A stretch of 64,000 nt of DNA from Methylobacillus methanolivorans (GTDB lineage: Bacteria > Pseudomonadota > Gammaproteobacteria > Burkholderiales > Methylophilaceae). Positions 1 through 9,360 of this stretch are shown here, one piece after another. Under the pieces are notes generated by a model, which saw only the letters and a program-made list of their open reading frames with translations, was not told the DNA's origin and searched no databases. The number at the start of each line of letters is the position of its first letter. Positions within the stretch are counted from its first letter, which is position 1. The DNA is taken from NCBI RefSeq assembly GCF_020531845.1, contig NZ_JAJAVF010000002.1, positions 1,213,543-1,277,542 of the forward strand, in the 5' to 3' direction. A program made the position numbers and the translations under genes.

Positions 1-398
1 TCTGCTATCCGTGCGGCCTCTAGCCAAGCATGTTCACAGCGCAGGGCCTCCGGTATGGCCAACAGCTCGCGCATCATGCGATCCACTGCCCAGCGCAAAT
101 TGACTGCTGTCGGGCGGCTTGCCAGTAAGCTGCTAGCAGCCACCTGCAAAGCCTCATCAGTGGCAGATTGCTGACTGGCGAGTGCCATACCATAAGCCGC
201 GGCCGCACCGATCAAGGGAGCCCCGCGCACCTGCATCCTGCGGATAGCATCGGCCATCTGTTGCACGGAGTTCAGTGTCAATATCTGCCATGCATGCGGC
301 AAGGCTGTCTGGTCAATAATGGCGACATGGTAATGCCCGGGCAGCGCTTCATCACTCACTGGCCAGATAGTGCGAAATAATTGTTGACCTATCTTCAT
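1..398 (-). CDS. mtnA: S-methyl-5-thioribose-1-phosphate isomerase, N-terminal part (runs off the window)
   Basis: Reverse-strand reading frame from ATG at 398 to the window edge, about 132 residues without a stop. The translation contains VRGAPLIGAAAAYGMAL and SRPTAVNLRWAVDRM, the two N-terminal signature blocks of MtnA, the aldose-ketose isomerase of the methionine salvage pathway, which converts methylthioribose-1-phosphate to methylthioribulose-1-phosphate. The family is normally about 340-360 residues, so roughly the last 60 percent lies outside. The ribosome site before the ATG is weak. An eIF2B-like paralogue is possible, but the GAPLIG and RPTAVNL blocks favour MtnA. The AT-rich repeat region at 399-999 lies directly upstream and must hold its promoter. 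Confidence 0.88.
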   Translation of the reverse strand, partial: MKIGQQLFRTIWPVSDEALPGHYHVAIIDQTALPHAWQILTLNSVQQMADAIRRMQVRGAPLIGAAAAYGMALASQQSATDEALQVAASSLLASRPTAVNLRWAVDRMMRELLAIPEALRCEHAWLEAARIA

Positions 399-425
399 TT
401 TTCTACTTGGAAACAAGAAATATTA

Positions 426-480
426 CTATCCACAAAATCTGTGGATAATTTTGTGGATAGCTGTGACTTAAAAGTGTAAC
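426..480. repeat. 55-bp direct repeat with three DnaA-box-like nonamers, copy 1
   Basis: This copy matches 831-885 at 54 of 55 positions; the single difference is T versus G in the spacer before the third nonamer. Nonamers are CTATCCACA at 426-434 (TGTGGATAG on the other strand), TGTGGATAA at 440-448 and TGTGGATAG at 452-460. They are followed by a conserved tail ending AAAGTGTAAC. TGTGGATAA is the established strong DnaA-box consensus; the other two differ from it at one base. Confidence 0.85.
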
Positions 481-830
481 CATTGTAATTACAAGGGGTT
501 ATACGCATTGCTCATTTTTTACACCAAAACACAACTCATTGATTTATATATAAAAAATATATGTACTTGGATTTATTGATATTCTCATGAAAAGTTTAAG
601 TAATACTTGAGCTTGTGTGCACAACTTGACAAAGAACACGACCCAGATCCCACAATCAGCACAGGATGAATGAACAATTCATGGCAATCTGAGAAGCACG
701 CAGAAAATTCCACTTCATACTTTTCACCACGACATCTTTCATGCATGGACTGACTCAATTGCAAACGTCCCTTATCGCCTCCAACCTCAGGTAATGCGTC
801 GAAAATATCCTGAATCAGCTATTTGCTGAG

Positions 831-885
831 CTATCCACAAAATCTGTGGATAATTGTGTGGATAGCTGTGACTTAAAAGTGTAAC
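831..885. repeat. 55-bp direct repeat with three DnaA-box-like nonamers, copy 2
   Basis: Second copy of the repeat at 426-480, same orientation, 405 bp away. Nonamers sit at 831-839, 845-853 and 857-865. The conservation extends past the nonamers through the shared CTGTGACTTAAAAGTGTAAC tail, so the unit looks duplicated as a block rather than assembled from independent boxes. Confidence 0.85.
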
Positions 886-999
886 TTCCCAATTTATAAT
901 GCTTTTTTTTGATCGCACAAAAAATGAACTTATTTTTTATTACTTTAAAATCATGAACTTAATTCAAGTCATTGGATTGTTAACATTTTTTAACATCGC

Positions 1000-1800
1000 T
1001 TAAAGTATCACTTGAGGTGATGTGCATAACCGAGCAAGGTTCGGCAAAATGTCAAGCGCATTTTTTGTGGTTGAATGGATGATTGATTCAACCGGCTCTT
1101 GCCTGATCTCTGCCAGCACTTCGGCAATACGCACCAACTGATCTGGCTGGTTACGTCCTTGATGTCCCAACCATGATGGCGGGATGTCTGGCGCATCGGT
1201 TTCGAGAACAATGGACTCCAATGGCAGCACTTTAGCCAAGTGGCGTATCTTGAGTGCCCGCTCATATGTCATTGCACCGCCGAACCCGAGCTTAAACCCC
1301 AGCTTGATAAACTCCTGCGCCTGTTGCAGGCTACCATTGAAGGCATGGGCAATACCACGCACTTTAAAGCGCCGCACCTGTTTCAGCACTTGGTCCACCG
1401 AGCGCCTGACATGCAACAGCACTGGCAAGTCATATTCCCGCGCGAGCTTGAGCTGCTCAATAAAGAAAAACTCCTGACGTTCTCTATCATAATGCTCGAT
1501 GAAAAAATCCAGGCCTATCTCCCCGACAGCCACTATCTCGTGACGGCATCGCTGAATTTCCTCAGCCAAAATGGCTACATCCTGCGGTTGGGATTGATCA
1601 ACAAATAATGGATGTATGCCCAGAGCCATGGCACACCCCTGATACTGCGCAGCCAGCGCTTGCACTGACGAAAAATTGCGACGAAAGACAGCAGGTACCA
1701 CGATAATCCCAACGCCTGCTGCCCAAGCAGCTTGTGCAACAGCTGCACGATCATGGTCAAACTCGGGAGCATCCAGGTGGCAATGGGTATCGATCAGCAT
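1000..1800 (-). CDS. tatD: TatD-family metal-dependent hydrolase/deoxyribonuclease
   Basis: 266 residues, full length for the TatD/YcfH/YabD family of cytoplasmic TIM-barrel metallohydrolases, most of which show 3'-5' DNase activity. Visible metal-site motifs in order are the N-terminal THCHLD (His-x-His), the glutamate region VAVGEIGLDF, a LLHVRR histidine, AHAFNG and the C-terminal LETDAPDIPP aspartate. It starts with ATG 11 bp after the ribD stop and is last in the minus-strand order glyA, nrdR, ribD, tatD. Several paralogues usually exist per genome, so the exact paralogue name is uncertain. Confidence 0.9.
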   Translation of the reverse strand: MLIDTHCHLDAPEFDHDRAAVAQAAWAAGVGIIVVPAVFRRNFSSVQALAAQYQGCAMALGIHPLFVDQSQPQDVAILAEEIQRCRHEIVAVGEIGLDFFIEHYDRERQEFFFIEQLKLAREYDLPVLLHVRRSVDQVLKQVRRFKVRGIAHAFNGSLQQAQEFIKLGFKLGFGGAMTYERALKIRHLAKVLPLESIVLETDAPDIPPSWLGHQGRNQPDQLVRIAEVLAEIRQEPVESIIHSTTKNALDILPNLARLCTSPQVIL

Positions 1801-1810
1801 TATTCCTCGG

Positions 1811-2935
1811 CTACATCACGGGCTTGGCGCGTATAAACCAATCCACACCCACCTGGCGAGAATCCAGTGTTTGTAATTGGATTTTCTGCTGCATGCTTTG
1901 CAACTCGGCCATCGCGAACATATTGCGGGCATCACCACCGAGCAGTATCGGCGCGTAATACAACAGCAATTCATCCACCAGCCCAGCATTTAACAGGCCG
2001 CCATTCAATACCGCCCCGGCCTCAACCATGACGTCATTAATCTGGCGCTGTGCCAGGCCATGCAGCATTGCGGCCAGATCAACTCGACCACCCTCACCAG
2101 GTAAAGCCAATAACTCAACCCCAGCGTCCTGCAAGGCTCGCTCCCGCTCGGGCAGGCTCACTGCATGCACGACCACTACTCGACCAGCCTGCAAGATGGC
2201 TGCTGTTGGTGGCATGCGTAATTGACTATCGACAATAATGCGCCATGGCTGCACGCCGTGCCGCTTTTGCAACAGATCGGTATCGCGAACAGTAAGTAGC
2301 GGATCATCCGCCAGTATGGTGCCCACACCAGTGAGTATCGCGCAAGACTGCGCACGCCATTGCTGCACATGCTGGCGAGCGTCGGGGCCAGTAATCCATT
2401 TGCTTTCCCCATTATTGAGGCCAGTCTTGCCATCCAGGCTGGCGGCAATCTTGCTGCGTACCCAGGGACGTTGCCTGGTCATGCGTGAGATAAACCCAGT
2501 ATTTAATGCTTTGGCTTCATGCTCCAATAAGCCGGAAGCGACTTCAATACCATGTTCAGCCAACCGCCTCAGGCCATTGCCTGCCACCAACGGATTAGGG
2601 TCTTGTATGGCGGCAACCACACGCTTGACGCCCGCTTTTACCAACGCATCAGCACATGGCGGCGTACGCCCGAAGTGACTACACGGCTCCAAAGTTACGT
2701 ATACATCAGCACCTGCTGCATACTCCCCAGCCATCCTGAGCGCATGCACCTCTGCATGCGGCTCCCCGGCCTTCAGATGCGCGCCATAGCCCACGATGTT
2801 GCCATCCTTGACGATCACGCAACCAACGCGCGGATTGGGGCTGGTGCCATATAAGCCCTTGGCTGCCTCACGCAAGGCAAGACTCATATATTGATAGTCA
2901 GCAGCAGAAAAAACAGGTGGGGTATTGATGATCAT
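1811..2935 (-). CDS. ribD: Bifunctional riboflavin biosynthesis deaminase/reductase RibD
   Basis: Catalyses two successive steps of riboflavin synthesis: deamination of the pyrimidine product of GTP cyclohydrolase II, then NADPH-dependent reduction of the ribosyl side chain. The N-terminal half has the cytidine-deaminase-like zinc site HAEVHAL and LEPCSHFGRTPPCADAL. The C-terminal half has the RibD reductase block SKIAASLDGKTGL and KWITG. The frame is open upstream to 2986, but ATG at 2935 is preferred: it has GAGG five bases upstream and the protein (374 residues) then begins just before the conserved YMSLALREAAKG. It follows nrdR on the same strand, a common proteobacterial order. Confidence 0.93.
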   Translation of the reverse strand: MIINTPPVFSAADYQYMSLALREAAKGLYGTSPNPRVGCVIVKDGNIVGYGAHLKAGEPHAEVHALRMAGEYAAGADVYVTLEPCSHFGRTPPCADALVKAGVKRVVAAIQDPNPLVAGNGLRRLAEHGIEVASGLLEHEAKALNTGFISRMTRQRPWVRSKIAASLDGKTGLNNGESKWITGPDARQHVQQWRAQSCAILTGVGTILADDPLLTVRDTDLLQKRHGVQPWRIIVDSQLRMPPTAAILQAGRVVVVHAVSLPERERALQDAGVELLALPGEGGRVDLAAMLHGLAQRQINDVMVEAGAVLNGGLLNAGLVDELLLYYAPILLGGDARNMFAMAELQSMQQKIQLQTLDSRQVGVDWFIRAKPVM

Positions 2936-3043
2936 GATGGCCTCATGATAATAGCTGGCAAGGCCAAGAGACAAGACACGTGCCATCGCTATGAGTCAAA
3001 GCGGGTGATAAAAAGAAAAACGGCAGTACTCCGGCAACAAAAT

Positions 3044-3071
3044 AATAAAGCCGACAACTGTCGGCTTTATT
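3044..3071 (-). terminator. Rho-independent terminator after nrdR
   Basis: Perfect 12-bp stem (AATAAAGCCGAC paired with GTCGGCTTTATT) with a 4-base loop, starting 3 bases beyond the nrdR stop. On the minus strand it runs into TTTATTATTTTG, giving a U-rich tail. It separates most nrdR transcripts from ribD. Confidence 0.75.
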
Positions 3072-3073
3072 AA

Positions 3074-3520
3074 TCAATCTAGGTCGCGGATGACGTTACT
3101 GAAATCGCCAACATCCTGAAAGCTTCGATAAATGGATGCAAACCGGATATAGGCGACTTTATCCATGGCTTTCAACTCCTGCATCACCATCTCACCAAGA
3201 TCACGCGCAATAATTTCACGCTCTCCCTTGGCAAGGATTTTCTGGATAATGCGCTCCAAGGCATGATCTACATATTCGGTAGGCACTGGGCGTTTATGCA
3301 AGGGACGAGTAAAAGACAGGCGCAATTTGTCGCGATTGAACTCCTCGCGATTACCGTTCTGCTTGACCACCTGGGGCAAATGCAACTCTGCAGTTTCATA
3401 AGTGGTAAACCGCTTATCGCAAGCATTGCAACGGCGGCGGCGGCGAATGGAGTCACCTTCCTCGTTGACACGGGAATCGATCACTTGCGTATCGTCGGCA
3501 CCGCAAAAGGGGCACTTCAT
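3074..3520 (-). CDS. nrdR: Transcriptional repressor NrdR of ribonucleotide reductase genes
   Basis: 148 residues, typical length. The N-terminal zinc ribbon is CPFC at residues 3-6 and CNAC at about 31-34, followed by the conserved [16 protein letters not shown] segment and KRFTTYE. The rest is the ATP-cone domain ([16 protein letters not shown]), which senses ATP/dATP. NrdR binds NrdR boxes upstream of ribonucleotide reductase operons; none was recognised in this window. The gene sits between glyA and ribD on the same strand, a classic context. A terminator follows immediately. Confidence 0.96.
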   Translation of the reverse strand: MKCPFCGADDTQVIDSRVNEEGDSIRRRRRCNACDKRFTTYETAELHLPQVVKQNGNREEFNRDKLRLSFTRPLHKRPVPTEYVDHALERIIQKILAKGEREIIARDLGEMVMQELKAMDKVAYIRFASIYRSFQDVGDFSNVIRDLD

Positions 3521-3602
3521 GGCGTCACTTAAATCCCTAGGCTTGCAAAGAAGAGGTGAAAACCGCGCACTAGCAGCAAGCCAGTGCGCAAGTCATCAAG
3601 AG

Positions 3603-4850
3603 TTAAGCGCCGTAAACCGGGAAGCGTGAAGTCAAGGCATGCACCTTGGCCTTGGTCGCGGCAATCACGGATTCATCCGTCGGATTATCCAGAATATCGG
3701 CAATCAAGTTAGCCACTTCGGCAGCTTCTGCCTCTTTGAAACCACGCGTAGTGATGGCAGGCGAACCAATGCGGATGCCAGAAGTCACGAATGGGCTTTC
3801 TGGATCATTCGGAATCGCGTTCTTGTTCACGGTGATGTGTGCCTGGCCAAGATAGGCATCAGCAGCCTTGCCCGTCAGTCCCTTGGGACGCAAGTCAACC
3901 AGGAACACATGCGACTGTGTACCACCGGAGATAATACGCAAGCCACGTGCAGCCAGGGTCTTGGCCATGGTGTCGGCATTCTTCAGCACTTGCTCTTGGT
4001 AAGTCTTGAACTCAGGTTGCGCAGCTTCCAGGAAAGCCACCGCCTTACCAGCAATCACGTGCATGAGCGGACCACCCTGCAGGCTAGGGAATACGCTGGA
4101 ATTCAGCGACTTCTCAAACTCTGCCTTGGCCATAATCAAGCCGCCACGCGGGCCGCGTAAGGTCTTGTGGGTAGTGGAAGTCACGAAATCCGCATGTGGC
4201 ACTGGATTAGGGTAAACACCAGCAGCGATCAAGCCTGCATAGTGAGCCATATCCACCATGAAATAAGCGCCGACCTTCTTGGCGATTTCCGCCATGCGCG
4301 CCCAATCAAAACGCAGCGCATAAGCAGAAGCACCACCAATCAGCAGCTTGGGCTTGGTTTCCAGCGCAATACGCTCCATTTCGTCGTAATCAATCTCTTC
4401 CTTGTCATTGAGGCCGTAAGCCACAATATTGAACAACTTGCCGGAGAGGTTGGCTGGCGAACCATGGGTCAAGTGACCACCATGACCCAAGTTCATGCCC
4501 ATGACGGTGTCACCAGGTTTAAGAATGGAGAAATACACGGCCTGATTCGCCTGGGAACCAGAATGTGGCTGGACGTTGGCATATTCAGCACCGAAGAGCT
4601 TTTTCAGGCGATCAATCGCCAGTTGCTCAATTTCGTCAACAAACTCACAGCCACCATAGAAGCGCTTGCCTGGGTAACCTTCTGCATACTTGTTGGTCAG
4701 TTGCGAACCCTGCGCCTGCATCACTGCAGGGCTGGTGTAATTTTCGGAGGCAATCAGTTCAATGTGTTCGTCCTGGCGATGACGCTCAGCTTCCACATAC
4801 TTCCACAGATCGGGATCAACAACGCTCAGGTTTTTGGCCGTGCTAAACAT
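3603..4850 (-). CDS. glyA: Serine hydroxymethyltransferase
   Basis: 415 residues, full length. This PLP enzyme interconverts serine plus tetrahydrofolate with glycine plus methylene-tetrahydrofolate, central to one-carbon supply and of particular weight in a methylotroph. Signature stretches are [11 protein letters not shown] near the N-terminus, [30 protein letters not shown] and the PLP-lysine motif [14 protein letters not shown] (Lys in HKT). It is followed by nrdR 82 bases downstream. The 240-bp upstream gap is shared with the divergent fumarase gene; no glycine-riboswitch-like structure was seen there. Confidence 0.97.
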   Translation of the reverse strand: MFSTAKNLSVVDPDLWKYVEAERHRQDEHIELIASENYTSPAVMQAQGSQLTNKYAEGYPGKRFYGGCEFVDEIEQLAIDRLKKLFGAEYANVQPHSGSQANQAVYFSILKPGDTVMGMNLGHGGHLTHGSPANLSGKLFNIVAYGLNDKEEIDYDEMERIALETKPKLLIGGASAYALRFDWARMAEIAKKVGAYFMVDMAHYAGLIAAGVYPNPVPHADFVTSTTHKTLRGPRGGLIMAKAEFEKSLNSSVFPSLQGGPLMHVIAGKAVAFLEAAQPEFKTYQEQVLKNADTMAKTLAARGLRIISGGTQSHVFLVDLRPKGLTGKAADAYLGQAHITVNKNAIPNDPESPFVTSGIRIGSPAITTRGFKEAEAAEVANLIADILDNPTDESVIAATKAKVHALTSRFPVYGA

Positions 4851-5088
4851 GTTCTATATCTCGGGTATAAAAATGAATAAGCCGGATTTTAACATGTTCA
4901 CCGCGCAACAGCTTTGAAACAGATTCACAGCGGATGAAAATGATTCATCATGCCCAGCAGTCAGCCACACTCCCCCGTGCTGACGCATCTGGTTTTCAAG
5001 GCGCTGTGCGGGCCTGATGTGACTAAGGGCCTTTTTCTCTCGCTCAGGTATAATTCACTATTAAATATTCCAGTTGAATTTCCGCGCC

Positions 5089-6612
5089 ATGGCCGTCATC
5101 CGCCAAGAAGATTTCATCAGCAGCATCCACCAGGCATTGCAATACATCGCCTGCTATCACTCGCCCGACTTTCTTGCCGCCATGCACGATGCATGGCAAC
5201 GTGAACCCTCTCCCACAGCGCGTGATGCCATTGGGCAAATCCTCATCAACTCCTACCTCTGTGCACAAGGGCAACGTCCACTGTGCCAGGATACCGGGAT
5301 TGTGGTGGCCTTTGTTTCCATTGGCATGAGCGTGCAATGGCAGACCAGCATGAGCTTGCAGGACATGGTGGATGAAGGTGTGCGCCGCGCCTACCTTGAC
5401 CCTGACAACCGACTGCGTGCTTCCATTGTGCGAGATCCGGCAGGCAAGCGCCCCAACACCCGCGATAACACGCCATCTGTCGTGCATGTCGAGATGGTGC
5501 CGGGCGATACGGTGGAAATTCATATTGCTGCCAAGGGTGGCGGCTCGGAAAACAAATCCAAGCTCGCCATGCTGGAGCCTTCTGACGACATCGTCGAATG
5601 GGTGCTGAAAACCGTCCCGGAAATGGGCGCTGGCTGGTGCCCGCCCGGTGTGCTCGGTATCGGCATTGGTGGTACCGCAGAAAAAGCCATGCTACTGGCG
5701 AAGCAATCCTTGTTTGCGCCTATCGACATCCAGGCTTTAAAAGCCCGTGGCCCACACACCCGTGCTGAAGAGCTACGGCTGGAAATTTATGAAAAAGTGA
5801 ATCGCCTGGGTATTGGCGCACAAGGCCTGGGCGGCCTGACCACAGTGCTGGATGTGAAGATATTGGAAGCGCCTACCCACGCCACCTCCCTGCCTGTCGC
5901 CATCATTCCCAATTGTGCTGCCACCCGCCACGTCCACTTCACCCTGGATGGCAACGGCCCTACCCAGCTTCCCATACCGATACTGGAAGACTGGCCCCAA
6001 ATTGCACTGGATGCCAGCACCCCCATGCGCCGCGTCAACCTGGACATGCTCACGCAAGCTGATATTGCAACGTGGCAGCCTGGCGAGAAACTCCTGCTTT
6101 CGGGAAAATTGCTTACGGGGCGCGATGCTGCCCACAAGCGCATCGTAGACTTGATTGCACGCAATGAACCTATGCCAGAGGGGCTGGATTTCACCAACCG
6201 CTTTATCTACTACGTTGGCCCGGTCGACCCGGTTGGGGACGAAATCATCGGCCCCGCAGGCCCCACCACGGCCACACGTATGGACCGCTTTACCGACACC
6301 ATGCTGACCAAGACCGGCCTGCTCGGCATGATAGGCAAGGCCGAACGTGGCGAAGTCACGGTACAAGCGATTAAGCAACATCAGTCGGTATACCTGATTG
6401 CTATCGGCGGCGCGGCTTATCTGATCTCGCAAGCGATCAAGGCATCCCGTGTGGTCGCCTTTGCCGATTTGGGCATGGAAGCCATTTATGAGTTCACGGT
6501 TGAGGATATGCCAGTCACGGTAGCCGTGGATAGCCAAGGTCATTCCGTGCATGACTCAGGCCCCGCCGAATGGCGCCCCCGAATTGCCAACATCCCCATT
6601 TTCAGCGAATAA
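5089..6612 (+). CDS. Class I (iron-sulfur) fumarate hydratase
   Basis: 507 residues from ATG at 5089; an in-frame TTG at 5074 is less likely. The single-chain enzyme converts fumarate to malate in the TCA cycle and carries the alpha domain (CQDTG, about residue 65) followed by the beta domain (VGPVDPVGDEIIGPAGPTTA, TRMDRFTD). Cysteines in LCQDTG, GWCPPG and PNCAATRH are the plausible ligands of the labile 4Fe-4S cluster. This is the FumA/FumB-type fused form rather than the two-subunit form. A TATAAT at 5049-5054 lies 35 bp before the start and could be the -10 element, but no good -35 box goes with it. Confidence 0.93.
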   Translation: MAVIRQEDFISSIHQALQYIACYHSPDFLAAMHDAWQREPSPTARDAIGQILINSYLCAQGQRPLCQDTGIVVAFVSIGMSVQWQTSMSLQDMVDEGVRRAYLDPDNRLRASIVRDPAGKRPNTRDNTPSVVHVEMVPGDTVEIHIAAKGGGSENKSKLAMLEPSDDIVEWVLKTVPEMGAGWCPPGVLGIGIGGTAEKAMLLAKQSLFAPIDIQALKARGPHTRAEELRLEIYEKVNRLGIGAQGLGGLTTVLDVKILEAPTHATSLPVAIIPNCAATRHVHFTLDGNGPTQLPIPILEDWPQIALDASTPMRRVNLDMLTQADIATWQPGEKLLLSGKLLTGRDAAHKRIVDLIARNEPMPEGLDFTNRFIYYVGPVDPVGDEIIGPAGPTTATRMDRFTDTMLTKTGLLGMIGKAERGEVTVQAIKQHQSVYLIAIGGAAYLISQAIKASRVVAFADLGMEAIYEFTVEDMPVTVAVDSQGHSVHDSGPAEWRPRIANIPIFSE

Positions 6613-6629
6613 CTTAGGACTCAAGACAC

Positions 6630-7697
6630 ATGGCCAAGCTGTTTACCCCCATTCGCTTTCGCGAGACCGAGATCAAGAACCGTATTTTTGTCGCGCCCAT
6701 GTGCCAGTACTCTGCCGACGACGGCATTGCCAACCACTGGCACCTCGTACACCTGGGAGGGTTGGCAGTAGGCGGCGCAGGCCTGATTATTGTCGAAGCC
6801 ACGGCTGTGGTACCCGAAGGACGTATTACTCCGCGCTGCCTGGGTTTGTGGTCTGATGCCCATACTCAAGCATTCAAGCCGATTGTCGATTTTATCAAGC
6901 AACAAGGTGCCGTCCCTGCTATCCAGATTGGCCATGCCGGACGCAAGGCCTCGTGCGATGTTCCCTGGCGCCATGGCAAGTTCCTGCCGCAAGAGCAAGG
7001 TGGCTGGCAAACCGTAGCACCATCGGCAATTGCTGTGACACTCGCGCATGGCGTACCGCTTGCGCTTGATCATGACGACATTCAGCAGATCGCAAGCCAA
7101 TTCCGTGCCGCAGCCGAACGTGCATTAGAGGCAGGCTTTGAGGTACTGGAGCTGCATTGTGCCCACGGCTATCTATTGCATGAGTTTCTTTCCCCCTTGT
7201 CGAACCAGCGTGATGATGAATATGGCGGCAGCCTGGAAAATCGTTGCCGCCTGGTGCTCGACATTGCCCGTGATCTGCGTGCATTATGGCCGCAGGACAA
7301 ACCGGTATTCGTACGTATTTCAGCGACTGATTGGGTCGAAGGTGGCTGGGATATTGAGCAATCGATACAACTCTCTAAATGGCTCAAAGACATCGGCATC
7401 GACCTGATAGATTGCTCCAGCGGTGGCTTGACCCTGGATGCCAAGATTCCTGCCGGGCCGGGTTACCAAACCGAATTCGCACAACGTATCCGCCATGAAG
7501 CCGGAGTTGCCAGTGGTGCCGTTGGCCTAATTACCTCTGCCCTGCAAGCTGAGCATATCCTCGTCTCAGGTCAGGCAGATGTAATCATGCTCGCACGCAA
7601 ACTATTAAGCGATCCGCATTGGCCATTGCACGCGGCAAAAGAATTGCGCACGGATGTCACATGGCCAGATCAATATGTTCGTGCCAAGGATATTTAA
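6630..7697 (+). CDS. Old Yellow Enzyme family NADH:flavin oxidoreductase (YqjM/NamA-like)
   Basis: 355 residues. FMN-dependent TIM-barrel ene-reductase, likely reducing activated C=C bonds of electrophilic compounds using NAD(P)H. Features of the YqjM-like subgroup are the short N-terminus with APMCQYSADDG (the cysteine that tunes FMN), QIGHAGRKAS, the substrate-binding LHCAHGYLLHEFLSP and NQRDDEYGGSLENR. The C-terminal phosphate-binding region ends in MLARKLLSDPHWP. It starts 17 bases after the fumarase stop and may be co-transcribed with it. The physiological substrate cannot be inferred. Confidence 0.92.
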   Translation: MAKLFTPIRFRETEIKNRIFVAPMCQYSADDGIANHWHLVHLGGLAVGGAGLIIVEATAVVPEGRITPRCLGLWSDAHTQAFKPIVDFIKQQGAVPAIQIGHAGRKASCDVPWRHGKFLPQEQGGWQTVAPSAIAVTLAHGVPLALDHDDIQQIASQFRAAAERALEAGFEVLELHCAHGYLLHEFLSPLSNQRDDEYGGSLENRCRLVLDIARDLRALWPQDKPVFVRISATDWVEGGWDIEQSIQLSKWLKDIGIDLIDCSSGGLTLDAKIPAGPGYQTEFAQRIRHEAGVASGAVGLITSALQAEHILVSGQADVIMLARKLLSDPHWPLHAAKELRTDVTWPDQYVRAKDI

Positions 7698-7746
7698 TCA
7701 ATGACAGCTGCCAGCGAGCGCCGGCACGCCACTGAAAGGAAACACA

Positions 7747-7941
7747 ATGAAATGGACTGATAGCCAGCGTATCGCTGAGGAGCTATACGATCAGTATCCG
7801 GACGTAGACCCGAAAACTATCCGCTTTACCGACCTCTATAACTGGATACTGGAGCTGGAAGACTTCGACGATGAACCAGAGAAATGCGGCGAGCGCATCC
7901 TGGAAGCTATCCAGATGGCCTGGATAGAAGAAGCAGAATAA
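7747..7941 (+). CDS. iscX: IscX (YfhJ), Fe-S assembly accessory protein
   Basis: 64-residue acidic protein beginning [15 protein letters not shown] and containing the conserved [13 protein letters not shown] and [21 protein letters not shown] segments of IscX. Known IscX binds IscS and iron and moderates cluster-assembly rate. A GAAAGGAAACACA ribosome site precedes the ATG. In many bacteria iscX ends the isc operon; here no other isc gene is nearby, so it has been separated from that cluster. Confidence 0.93.
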   Translation: MKWTDSQRIAEELYDQYPDVDPKTIRFTDLYNWILELEDFDDEPEKCGERILEAIQMAWIEEAE

Positions 7942-7984
7942 CCCACATATTCACAACGTATTCAGCATCAATCAAGGGAGCACC

Positions 7985-9358
7985 ATGACAGCACCAAAAG
8001 AAATCTTCAAGGCTTACGATATTCGCGGCATTGTCGGCAAGACGCTTACACCTGAGATCGTCGAAGCCATTGGTCACGCGATTGGCAGCGAAGCCGCACT
8101 GCGCGACCAGAAAACCATCTGCATTGGCTATGATGGCCGCCTTTCGGGCCCCGAGCTTGCTTCAGCGCTGTCGCGCGGTATCCGCAAAAGCGGCCTGGAT
8201 GTGATCAACCTTGGGCTGGTCGCCACCCCGATGGTGTACTTCGCCGCCTATCACCTCAATACTGGCTCCGGTGTCATGGTCACCGGCAGCCACAATCCAC
8301 CTGAATACAACGGCCTGAAAATGGTGGTCGCTGGCGAGACGCTATCTGGCGATACCATCCAGCGTTTGCGCGCACGCATTGATAACAACGATTTCGTCCA
8401 TGGTAGTGGCACAGAGAGCAGCCACGACATTGCCCCGGCCTATATCGAGCGCATTGCCTCCGACATCAAGCTCAAGCGCCCCCTCAAACTCACCGTGGAT
8501 TGTGGCAACGGCGTGCCTGGCGCATTTGCTGGCAAGCTTTACCGTGCACTGGGTTGTGAGGTGGAGGAGTTATTCTGCGAAGTTGATGGACATTTCCCTA
8601 ACCATCACCCGGACCCTTCAGTCCCAGAAAACCTCAAAGACCTGATCAACAACCTGCTCACAGGCCAATCAGAAATTGGCTTTGCCTTTGATGGCGATGG
8701 TGATCGCCTGGGCGTCGTCACCAAAGATGGCAAGATCATCTATCCAGACCGCCAACTGCTGCTGTTTGCAGAGGATGTGCTCAAGCGCAACCCTAAAGCC
8801 ACTATCATCTACGACGTGAAATCCACACGCAACCTCGCACCTTGGATCAAGCAACGCGGCGGTGAACCGCTGATGTGGAAAACCGGGCACTCTCTGGTCA
8901 AGGCCAAGATGAAGGAAACAGGTGCCGCACTGGCAGGCGAAATGAGTGGGCATGTCTTCTTCAAGGAGCGCTGGTATGGCTTTGATGACGGTTTGTATTC
9001 CGGTGCACGCCTGCTGGAAATCCTCAGCCAGTTTGATGATCCTTCCGCTGTACTCAATGCGCTGCCAGATAGTGTCAGCACTCCAGAACAGCACATCAAC
9101 ATGAAGGAAGGCGAGCCGCACCAGCTGATCAGCCAGCTACAGGCCAGCGCCAAGTTTGACGGAGCCGATGAAGTCATCACGATTGACGGCCTGCGTGTGG
9201 AATACAGCGATGGCTTTGGCCTCATGCGCCCATCGAACACTACGCCCGTTATCGTACTGCGCTTTGAAGCAGATAATGCCGAAGCCCTCAAGCGCATTCA
9301 GGAACAGTTTCGCAGCGTTATTCTCGCCGCTGCGCCTGACGCCAAATTGCCATTCTAG
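7985..9358 (+). CDS. Phosphomannomutase/phosphoglucomutase (AlgC/ManB type)
   Basis: 457 residues of the alpha-D-phosphohexomutase superfamily with all four domains. They show the phosphoserine loop VTGSHNPPEYNGLKM, the metal loop FDGDGDRLGVV, the sugar-specificity loop GEMSGHVFF and the phosphate-binding loop RPSNTTPVIVLRFE. The GEMSGH motif with RPSNT is typical of the bifunctional PMM/PGM group that supplies mannose-1-P or glucose-1-P for surface polysaccharides. An AAGGGAGCACC ribosome site precedes ATG. A second, unrelated-length glucose-specific Pgm is encoded at 10,406-12,037. Confidence 0.92.
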   Translation: MTAPKEIFKAYDIRGIVGKTLTPEIVEAIGHAIGSEAALRDQKTICIGYDGRLSGPELASALSRGIRKSGLDVINLGLVATPMVYFAAYHLNTGSGVMVTGSHNPPEYNGLKMVVAGETLSGDTIQRLRARIDNNDFVHGSGTESSHDIAPAYIERIASDIKLKRPLKLTVDCGNGVPGAFAGKLYRALGCEVEELFCEVDGHFPNHHPDPSVPENLKDLINNLLTGQSEIGFAFDGDGDRLGVVTKDGKIIYPDRQLLLFAEDVLKRNPKATIIYDVKSTRNLAPWIKQRGGEPLMWKTGHSLVKAKMKETGAALAGEMSGHVFFKERWYGFDDGLYSGARLLEILSQFDDPSAVLNALPDSVSTPEQHINMKEGEPHQLISQLQASAKFDGADEVITIDGLRVEYSDGFGLMRPSNTTPVIVLRFEADNAEALKRIQEQFRSVILAAAPDAKLPF

Positions 9359-9360
9359 GC

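Larger units (their letters stand above)
399..999. other. AT-rich intergenic region with DnaA-box-like repeats
   Basis: 600 bases with no credible gene, between the start of mtnA and the 3' end of tatD. It is much more AT-rich than its surroundings, with long A/T runs near 540-580 and 890-975. It carries two copies of a 55-bp repeat (426-480 and 831-885), each with three DnaA-box-like nonamers. The mtnA promoter should lie here, but no confident -35/-10 pair was picked out. The combination of an AT-rich stretch and clustered TGTGGATAA/G nonamers resembles a DnaA-binding region; that role is inference. Confidence 0.6.

Noticed and set aside
5773..6552. 259-codon open frame antisense to the fumarase gene
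   Set aside because: Shadow of a well-supported gene; no ribosome site and no recognisable motif.
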